This document shows, in pieces, positions 1 to 5,133 of a DNA stretch of 11,988 nucleotides. The notes beneath the pieces were generated by a model. That model saw only the letters and a program-made list of their open reading frames with translations, did no database searches and was not told where the DNA came from. This DNA is from DAOTTY01 sp034437575. GTDB lineage: Bacteria; Chloroflexota; Anaerolineae; Aggregatilineales; Phototrophicaceae. The translations under genes were made by a program, and so were the position numbers. The stretch lies in the NCBI GenBank assembly GCA_034437575.1, contig DAOTTY010000182.1:1-11988 (forward strand), given 5' to 3'. How positions within the stretch are numbered: position 1 is the first letter of the stretch; every line of letters starts with the position of its first letter.

Positions 1-2
1 AT

Positions 3-554
3 GTGCCAACGCACATAATCCCCGCAAGGGGATTGAGACGTGTGACTTCCTCGTGGTTGATGTCGTATTCTGTCAGTGCCAACGCACATAATCCCCGCAA
101 GGGGATTGAGACTAAGCTCTCTATCGAGTTTACTAGTTCCTTGAGGTCTGGGTGCCAACGCACATAATCCCCGCAAGGGGATTGAGACTTGTACTTGCTT
201 GCCGCGTTTCTGCACATGTTTTTTATGTGCCAACGCACATAATCCCCGCAAGGGGATTGAGACTCGTAGTCCTCGTCGGTGTCGATGTAGACGGTGCGTG
301 TGCCAACGCACATAATCCCCGCAAGGGGATTGAGACTCGAGAATACCTCATAGACTTGCGTAGCCTGTACCGCGTGCCAACGCACATAATCCCCGCAAGG
401 GGATTGAGACACAAAAACGCAGGCCTAGACCTGCTAGCGACGGTGTGTGCCAACGCACATAATCCCCGCAAGGGGATTGAGACGGACGATCCAACCTGCA
501 TCTACTCCGCAGATTTGGTGCCAACGCACATAATCCCCGCAAGGGGATTGAGAC
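3..554 (+). CRISPR. CRISPR array 1, 8 repeats and 7 spacers
   Basis: Eight identical 37-nt repeats start at 3, 76, 152, 227, 300, 374, 447 and 518. Each begins GTGCCAACGCACA and ends GGGGATTGAGAC. The seven spacers are 34-39 nt and all different. The repeat core can fold as AATCCCC / GCAA loop / GGGGATT. The 3' end ATTGAGAC is the typical 8-nt 5' handle of a type III crRNA, so transcription is rightward. The base before and after each copy varies, which fixes the 37-nt length. The first repeat lies 2 nt from the window edge, so the array and its leader very probably extend to the left. The last repeat is not degenerate. The repeat matches that of array 2 at 32 of 37 positions. Confidence 0.97.
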
Positions 555-649
555 ATGGATAAACACGACCCACACAACTACCGTTAGCAAAAGCCCGGTA
601 TCTATTCACATTGCCGTGCGAGGTGTAACGAAATGATTTGCAGGGTGAT

Positions 650-671
650 GGGCTGCCACATCGGACAGCCC
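650..671. repeat. Imperfect inverted repeat, GGGCTG...CAGCCC
   Basis: GGGCTG (650-655) and CAGCCC (666-671) form a 6-bp stem. CC/GG pairing can extend it with one bulged A at 665. No T-run follows on either strand, so it is a poor intrinsic terminator. It could be part of a dispersed palindromic repeat of the host genome or a local RNA structure; I cannot tell which. Confidence 0.45.
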
Positions 672-727
672 CTACACAACCCATGTGACCTGTAGGAACG
701 CGCAGCGGCATCAGCCCAACCTTACCA

Positions 728-750
728 GCCCGAAAGCCTTCGGGTTTTTT
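728..750 (+). terminator. Rho-independent terminator after array 1
   Basis: CCCGAA (729-734), loop AGCC, and TTCGGG (739-744) form a perfect 6-bp stem, followed directly by six T (745-750). It is oriented to stop rightward transcription. It most likely ends the array 1 transcript and insulates the TIR-SAVED-cas6 operon. Confidence 0.85.
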
Positions 751-778
751 GGCGTCCAGGTGAAAAGTGGTCTATGCT
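749..778 (+). promoter_or_regulatory. Candidate promoter of the TIR-SAVED-cas6 operon
   Basis: TTGGCG (749-754) and TATGCT (773-778) are separated by 18 nt and resemble sigma-70 -35 and -10 boxes. They begin at the end of the terminator T-run. Transcription would start near 785, leaving a short leader that carries the ribosome binding site AAGGAG at 799-804. The match is moderate and rests on position and spacing. Confidence 0.35.
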
Positions 779-812
779 TGAGTAGCCAGGCTATTCACAA
801 GGAGCGACCGCG

Positions 813-1769
813 ATGAGTCACATCTTCATCAGCTATTCCCGTAAAGACACCCCCTGCGTCCGGCGCACGGTCAACCGGCTGGAAGGGCTGGGTTACTGCA
901 CCTGGTTCGACCAGCATTCCATCCCCGACGGCGAGGACTGGCGGCGCAGCATCCAGCAGGGCGTGGCCGGAGCTGCGGCGGCGCTGGTGTTTTGGTCGGC
1001 CCACTCAGCAGCATCAAAGTACGTTGCCAAAGAGATCGACCTGGCGTTGGGGCGGCACTTCAGCGCCGACATCCCCATCATCACCCTGCGGCTGGACGAC
1101 ACCCCCCTCAGTGACGCGCTGCGGAACTATCAGGCCCCGGCCTTCAAGGACTGCACCAGCTACGGCCCGTTTGAAAAGCTGCTGCCCTCGCTCCCGGCGG
1201 CGGCGGGCCGCCAGTGGGCCGACCTGGACAAGCACATCCCGGTGGCAGAGCAGGCCGGGGCCACGTCACAGGGCGGGATTGTGGTGTATCCGTTGGTGAG
1301 GTCGGTTCACGCCCAGGCGGACGTGGTGTGCGATTCAAAAACAGTGGTGCGGGATGTTCTCAAGGACGGTGGGGCCACCGCGATGCTGCTGATTGAGTGC
1401 CTGGGCACGCTGAGCGACGACCAGTTTTTGCGGCGGGCTGTGGAACACTTCCGCGCTCAGCACCCGGACGCGCCGCTGCTCGGTTTGCGGGTGCGCGGCC
1501 CCGCCGTCAACGACAAGCTGGGCCTGGATAACGACGCGCCCGGCCAGTGGTTGGATGTGGCGCATCTGGCAGGGGATGCCGCCACGCGGTTGTTCGGGCG
1601 GGGCAGCAACGCCGCCCTGGATGTGTATGTTGCGGCCCCGGCAGCGCTGGCGCTGGGGATTGGCACGCGGTTCGGGCCGCGCTTCTGGCGGCTGCGGATT
1701 TACAACTACAACACGGGCAAGAACAGCTATCACCTCGTTTACGAAACGACAGACATGCCGGAGAATTAG
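813..1769 (+). CDS. TIR-SAVED effector, candidate cyclic-oligoadenylate-activated NADase
   Basis: This 318-residue protein has an N-terminal TIR domain (about 1-125). It opens MSHIFISYSRKD, has a BB-loop-like stretch around IPDGEDW (37-43), and has the helix SKYVAKEIDLAL, in which Glu74 sits where TIR NADases keep their catalytic glutamate. Residues about 150-318 resemble a SAVED domain, chiefly in the C-terminal signature LDVYVAAPAALALGIGTRF followed by FWRLRIYNYN. SAVED domains bind cyclic oligonucleotides. A TIR-SAVED protein from a CBASS system is known to form filaments and degrade NAD+ on binding cyclic triadenylate. Here the likely signal source is the Cas10 encoded downstream. The start is set by AAGGAG (799-804), 8 nt before ATG. 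It ends 4 nt before cas6, so the two are co-transcribed. It has no signal peptide or membrane segment, so it acts in the cytoplasm. The TIR call is firm; the SAVED call is likely. Confidence 0.82.
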   Translation: MSHIFISYSRKDTPCVRRTVNRLEGLGYCTWFDQHSIPDGEDWRRSIQQGVAGAAAALVFWSAHSAASKYVAKEIDLALGRHFSADIPIITLRLDDTPLSDALRNYQAPAFKDCTSYGPFEKLLPSLPAAAGRQWADLDKHIPVAEQAGATSQGGIVVYPLVRSVHAQADVVCDSKTVVRDVLKDGGATAMLLIECLGTLSDDQFLRRAVEHFRAQHPDAPLLGLRVRGPAVNDKLGLDNDAPGQWLDVAHLAGDAATRLFGRGSNAALDVYVAAPAALALGIGTRFGPRFWRLRIYNYNTGKNSYHLVYETTDMPEN

Positions 1770-1773
1770 CGCC

Positions 1774-2643
1774 ATGTTTCACGATCTCACGTCAATTGTG
1801 GTGGAGGTGCGGGCGGCCCAGGCGACATCACTCACCCGGCACATGGGCCGGGCGATTCAGCATGTGCTGCTGCGGCAGGTGGTGGAACCGTATGACGCGG
1901 CGCTGTCTGCGGAACTGCACGACGGCGACGGCCTCAAGCCGTACACGGTTAGTGGGTTGATGCAGCCGGACAGCAACGAGCCGAAGCTCGGCAAGATTGA
2001 CCCGGGTGACCGCGCCTGGTTCCGCATGGCGGGTTTGTGCCGGGGCATCACGGAGGCGCTGCGTGATTGGGCACTCACGCCGCCGAAGGTGGTGGAGATT
2101 GACGGGGTGCCCTGGTGGTTGGAGGAGGTGTATGTCACGCGCAAGGGGCATCACGCGGCGGGCAGCACCAGCTACAAGTCGATGATCGAGCGGGCGGCGG
2201 GCGAGCGGCCCCCGCACAAGCTGAACCTGGCGTTTACGATTCCGACGGCATTTCACAGCGCCGGGATGAACCTACCGTTCCCGCTGCCAAGCCTGGTGTT
2301 TGGCAGTTTGCTGCGCCAGTGGGAAGCCTTCAGCGCGATCCCGCTGCCGGAGGAGATGACGGCCTTCATTGACTACTACGTGATGCTCCAGCGCTACGAC
2401 CTGGAGACGGCCATTCTCAGCTTTAAGCACGGCAGTAAGCAGATCGGGTTTGTGGGCACGGCCACCTATGAGGTCGCACAGCGCAATCGCCAATTGGAAC
2501 GGCGAGACGAAGCAACCGCAGCCGCCCTGGGGGCAGAACGTGACCGGCTGGCGCAGATGGTGGGGATGCTGGTGCAGTTTGGGGACTACAGCGGCGTGGG
2601 GATTAAGACGACATCCGGGATGGGCATGGTACGCTGGGCGTGA
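1774..2643 (+). CDS. cas6: Cas6, pre-crRNA processing endoribonuclease
   Basis: This 289-residue protein cuts the array transcripts within the repeats to release crRNAs with an 8-nt 5' handle. The N-terminal part has the Cas6 pattern of a conserved helix (LTRHMGRAIQHVLL, 20-33), then a His-rich loop and KPYTVSGL (55-62). The C-terminal ferredoxin-like half (about 150-289) ends in the glycine-rich RNA-binding loop GVGIKTTSGMGM (274-285), a Cas6 hallmark. The catalytic residues cannot be assigned by eye; histidines 24, 30, 49 and 161 are candidates. The frame stays open upstream into the TIR-SAVED gene. The ATG at 1774 is the sensible start because the Cas6 similarity begins there, GGAGA lies at 1760-1764, and the gap to the preceding stop is only 4 nt. 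It lies directly before the leader of array 2. Confidence 0.9.
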   Translation: MFHDLTSIVVEVRAAQATSLTRHMGRAIQHVLLRQVVEPYDAALSAELHDGDGLKPYTVSGLMQPDSNEPKLGKIDPGDRAWFRMAGLCRGITEALRDWALTPPKVVEIDGVPWWLEEVYVTRKGHHAAGSTSYKSMIERAAGERPPHKLNLAFTIPTAFHSAGMNLPFPLPSLVFGSLLRQWEAFSAIPLPEEMTAFIDYYVMLQRYDLETAILSFKHGSKQIGFVGTATYEVAQRNRQLERRDEATAAALGAERDRLAQMVGMLVQFGDYSGVGIKTTSGMGMVRWA

Positions 2644-2810
2644 CGAAACTCCCCCCGGTTTTGGTGCAGAGAACGAGTTTCGCACAGTGGCTTGTATGGG
2701 AGGGGTTTTGGGGTTATATTGTTGTCAGATGCCTGCGTGAGAAGCGATTTCACGCGATTTGCGCCGAATCAGGTCATCTGGTTCGCGCTTGCGCTGAAAT
2801 TTTTGGCGGG
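2644..2810 (+). promoter_or_regulatory. Leader of CRISPR array 2
   Basis: This is the non-coding stretch between cas6 and the first repeat of array 2. It lies at the end opposite the degenerate repeats, where the leader is expected. It contains a candidate promoter (2692-2720) and a tandem GCGATTT motif spaced 10 nt apart (2744-2750 and 2754-2760). It ends in a T-rich stretch before the first repeat. Confidence 0.65.
2692..2720 (+). promoter_or_regulatory. Candidate promoter driving CRISPR array 2
   Basis: TTGTAT (2692-2697), a 17-nt spacer and TATATT (2715-2720) form a good sigma-70-like pair. It would start transcription near 2727, about 85 nt before the first repeat. It points rightward, as the repeat orientation requires. 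Confidence 0.5.
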
Positions 2811-3340
2811 GTTGCACCGCATGTAATCCCCGCAAGGGGATTGAGACGAGATTAGCGCCTTCAAGATTTGCGTTTTTCATGTGTTGCACCGCATGTAATC
2901 CCCGCAAGGGGATTGAGACAGAACACTCAATGCGTCTACCATTTGCGCGGGAGAGTTGCACCGCATGTAATCCCCGCAAGGGGATTGGGACGGTAGGCGG
3001 CTATCGTGGTATACCGTTCTGGGTCGTTGCACCGCATGTAATCCCCGCAAGGGGATTGAGACCTTATCGTTATGGAGCGTAACGTTTCGGGACGATTAGT
3101 TGCACCGCATGTAATCCCCGCAAGGGGATTGAGACTGCCAGACGTATATGCCGCGCTCTTTGTTGTGCCAACGTTGCACCGCATGTAATCCCCGCAAGGG
3201 GATTGAGACCTTATCGTTGAAAAGCGTAACGGTTTCGGACGATTGTTGCACCGCATGTAATCCCCGCAAGGGGATTGAGACTGCCAGGTACTTGTAGGCG
3301 TTGCGTCCTTGTGGCTGCCGTTGCACCGCATGTAATCCCC

Positions 3341-3362
3341 AGGGGCAGCGTCTACGCGCCCC
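3341..3362 (+). repeat. 22-nt palindromic insertion in repeat 8 of array 2
   Basis: The repeat is split after its CCCC and resumes at GCAAGGGG. The inserted stretch folds as GGGGC, bulged A, GCG, loop TCTA, CGC, GCCCC. Because CCCC stands on both sides, it can equally be read as an 18-nt insertion with a 4-nt CCCC target duplication. It has no coding capacity. Confidence 0.85.
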
Positions 3363-3434
3363 GCAAGGGGATTGAGACTACCTGAATGTGTTCGTTGCCA
3401 CCCACGAGCCGGAGTTGCACCGCATGTAATCCCC

Positions 3435-3456
3435 AGGGGCAGTGTCTACGCGCCCC
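3435..3456 (+). repeat. Second copy of the 22-nt palindromic insertion, in repeat 9
   Basis: It is inserted at the same repeat position as the copy at 3341-3362 and differs by one base: T at 3443 instead of C at 3349. The change turns a C-G pair into a U-G wobble, so the hairpin is kept in RNA. Confidence 0.85.
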
Positions 3457-3508
3457 GCAAGGGGATTACCCGCTGCCACTGACCCCAAAACTCCTCTAAT
3501 TGCGGCTC

Positions 3509-3556
3509 AACGCTGCTTACGTCGCAGCAGCGCCCCGGAGCGCTGTGCGCAGCGTT
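3509..3556. repeat. Compound inverted repeat between array 2 and cas10
   Basis: AACGCTGC (3509-3516) is exactly complementary to GCAGCGTT (3549-3556). The interval between them contains smaller hairpins (GCTGC/GCAGC and GCGC/GCGC). The element lies after the degenerate last repeat and just before the cas10 promoter. It may end the array transcript, but only a short TTTC follows, so terminator function is uncertain. Confidence 0.45.
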
Positions 3557-3565
3557 TCAATACAG

Positions 3566-3593
3566 TTGCAATTTTGTTTATGTGAGGTATAGT
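3566..3593 (+). promoter_or_regulatory. Candidate promoter of the cas10 effector operon
   Basis: TTGCAA (3566-3571), a 16-nt spacer and TATAGT (3588-3593) resemble a sigma-70 promoter. The predicted start point near 3600 lies only about 10 nt before the first possible Cas10 ATG. The Cas10 message would therefore have almost no 5' leader if translation starts at 3610, or about 30 nt if it starts at 3631. Confidence 0.5.
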
Positions 3594-3609
3594 TGTTGAG
3601 TAAATTTAT

Positions 3610-5133
3610 ATGCACCCGTTGGGCACGCCTATGGACTACCTCCTCGTCGCTGAAGTCGACAAAATTCAATCGTTTATTTTCCGATCATCCAAGCTGCGCG
3701 AGGTGGTGGGGGCCAGTTACCTGCTCACAGACTTTCACGCCGATGTTGAGCATAATCTTGGCCTGCAAGACGACGACATCCTGACAAACAAGGGCGGCAG
3801 CTTCCGGTTGCTGTTCCGTTCACAGGCTGAGGCTGTGGCTGCGGGTGAGCGCATCCGGCGCGTGTTTAACGAGGCTGTCAGCGGCTCTATCACCATTGCT
3901 CAACCCGTCGAATACAATCCGGGCTGCCCGAAAGCGTCCATTAAGGCGGGCAACCAGGCGCTGCGGCATGCCAAAAGCAGCGGGCGCGCCCCCGAACCCG
4001 TTCACCACATGCCGTTCATGGCCCTGTGCGAGTCCTGCGGTGTGGAACCTGCGACCCGTCACACCAACCAGATTCCCACAGATGACACCGAGCAGTACTA
4101 CTGCGAGTCGTGCATTAGCAAAGCAGAAAAAGCCCACGAAACGCGCAAGTCACCTCACAAAAGTCCGTTCTTCAGCGACATTATCCGGGCTATGGAAGCG
4201 GCGGCTGACTGGGAGGGCGGACGGCTCGGCTTCGTGGAAGATGGCGCTTACGATGCGGATACCTACGCTAGCAGTGACGGTTACGTGGCCTATCTGGCGG
4301 CAGACGGCAATTCGATGGGGCGCTACTTTGGCAACTGTGCCAATCCGGACGAAGCGAAGAACTTGTCCAGGGCAGTCAATGAGGTCACGACACAGGCGCT
4401 TGCCTGCGCGACAGCCCCGCTCATGGAAGCGACAAATCGCGCAACCATGCCGGTTCTGCCGCTCATCCTGGGCGGGGATGATCTGCTCGTGCTTTTGCCT
4501 GGGCGCTATGCGTTTGATGTGGCGCGGGTCTACGCTGCTGAATATCAGGTCCGCATGACTGAAGCGATCAAGCAAATTAACCCGAATATCCTAGCCAGTC
4601 GAACCCTAGACGACAACGACGACCCCTGTGCGCCAGCGCAGGCTGCTACAGACATGGATGCTTACGCAACAGTGGGCGTTGGCGTGGTGGTGTGCAAATC
4701 CAGCTATCCGTTCCGTATGGCGCACACCTACGCCGAGCACCTGCTCGACATCGCAAAAGACTACGCCAAATCTGTCGAGGTGGGGCAATCCGCGTTGTGC
4801 ATGGATGTGATTCTGCGGAGTGACCTGATGACTGAACCAGAAAAGATGGCGACATTTACAGTGGAGGACGCCATAGACGCACTCGAAACCCGCGCATGGC
4901 TGGCTCAACTATCCGGTTCGGCTCGGAATCGCATCCGTAAGGGTGTTACTAACGAGGAACGCTTGAAGGACATCATGCGTCGGGTGCGGCAGGTCAACCC
5001 AACAGTGGCCGAAGCATTCAGGGAGCATCGACAGCACCACGGCAGTTCGGATTTCAGGCAAATTGTTACCCTGTATCCGTTTATGACCCCGCTCCCCTTC
5101 GTGTTGGAGGCCGATAATGCAGCTTCAGTTTGA
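3610..5133 (+). CDS. cas10: Cas10, HD-less large subunit with intact GGDD cyclase motif
   Basis: At 507 residues this is a short Cas10, the subunit that makes cyclic oligoadenylate once the complex binds target RNA. It opens with the Cas10 pattern YLLVAEVDKIQSFIFRSSKL (10-29) and GGSFRLLF (62-69) of the first palm domain. A zinc ribbon follows (Cys140, Cys143, Cys165, Cys168). The second palm has LAADGNSMGRYF (229-240) and an intact GGDD (288-291). The C-terminal part is helical. No N-terminal HD nuclease domain is present, so ssDNA cleavage by this subunit is not expected. An in-frame TAA at 3601 limits the start to ATG 3610 or ATG 3631; neither has a Shine-Dalgarno sequence, and 3631 fits the family start well. 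Its 3' end overlaps the next gene by 17 nt. It is first in a five-gene operon. Confidence 0.93.
   Translation: MHPLGTPMDYLLVAEVDKIQSFIFRSSKLREVVGASYLLTDFHADVEHNLGLQDDDILTNKGGSFRLLFRSQAEAVAAGERIRRVFNEAVSGSITIAQPVEYNPGCPKASIKAGNQALRHAKSSGRAPEPVHHMPFMALCESCGVEPATRHTNQIPTDDTEQYYCESCISKAEKAHETRKSPHKSPFFSDIIRAMEAAADWEGGRLGFVEDGAYDADTYASSDGYVAYLAADGNSMGRYFGNCANPDEAKNLSRAVNEVTTQALACATAPLMEATNRATMPVLPLILGGDDLLVLLPGRYAFDVARVYAAEYQVRMTEAIKQINPNILASRTLDDNDDPCAPAQAATDMDAYATVGVGVVVCKSSYPFRMAHTYAEHLLDIAKDYAKSVEVGQSALCMDVILRSDLMTEPEKMATFTVEDAIDALETRAWLAQLSGSARNRIRKGVTNEERLKDIMRRVRQVNPTVAEAFREHRQHHGSSDFRQIVTLYPFMTPLPFVLEADNAASV

Larger units (their letters stand above)
555..812. other. Non-coding stretch between array 1 and the TIR-SAVED gene
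   Basis: I see no convincing gene in these roughly 260 nt. The stretch holds an imperfect hairpin (650-671), an intrinsic terminator (728-750) and a candidate promoter (749-778). Short frames that read into it from the array are translations of CRISPR repeats. Confidence 0.7.
2811..3467 (+). CRISPR. CRISPR array 2, 9 repeats and 8 spacers
   Basis: Repeats of 37 nt start at 2811, 2883, 2955, 3026, 3099, 3173, 3245, 3320 and 3414. They begin GTTGCACCGCATG and share the last 24 nt with array 1, including the CCCC-GCAA-GGGG hairpin and the ATTGAGAC handle. Spacers are 34-38 nt. The third repeat has one change (A to G at repeat position 34, base 2988). Repeats 8 and 9 each carry the same 22-nt palindromic insertion after repeat position 21. 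Repeat 9 also loses the terminal GAGAC, so the right end is the old, leader-distal end. Spacer 4 (3063-3098) and spacer 6 (3210-3244) are near duplicates. Confidence 0.97.

Noticed and set aside
152..562. Long open frame across array 1 encoding a repetitive protein (VPTHIIPARGLR units), with mirror frames on the minus strand
   Set aside because: The repeated peptides are translations of CRISPR repeats that happen to lack stops. There is no ribosome binding site and the spacers do not encode a continuous protein.
813..1769. CBASS operon built around TIR-SAVED
   Set aside because: No CD-NTase cyclase, Cap2 or Cap3 gene is present. The gene sits in an operon with cas6, so the CRISPR context is the better explanation.
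1555..1773. Upstream extension of the Cas6 frame into the TIR-SAVED gene
   Set aside because: It overlaps the conserved SAVED signature in another frame and has no Cas6 similarity. ATG 1774 has a ribosome binding site and fits the family start.
2725..3331. Open frames on both strands across array 2 with repeated IPLRGLHAVQ or QSPCGDYMRCN peptides
   Set aside because: These are also CRISPR repeat translations; the array structure explains them fully.
3341..3456. Insertion sequence remnant in array 2
   Set aside because: The inserted units are only 22 nt, non-coding and without transposase traces. They are reported as palindromic insertions rather than as an IS.
3593..3784. Short plus-strand frame overlapping the start of cas10
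   Set aside because: It is a shadow of cas10 in another frame, with no recognisable content; the Cas10 N-terminal motifs lie in the frame of 3610.
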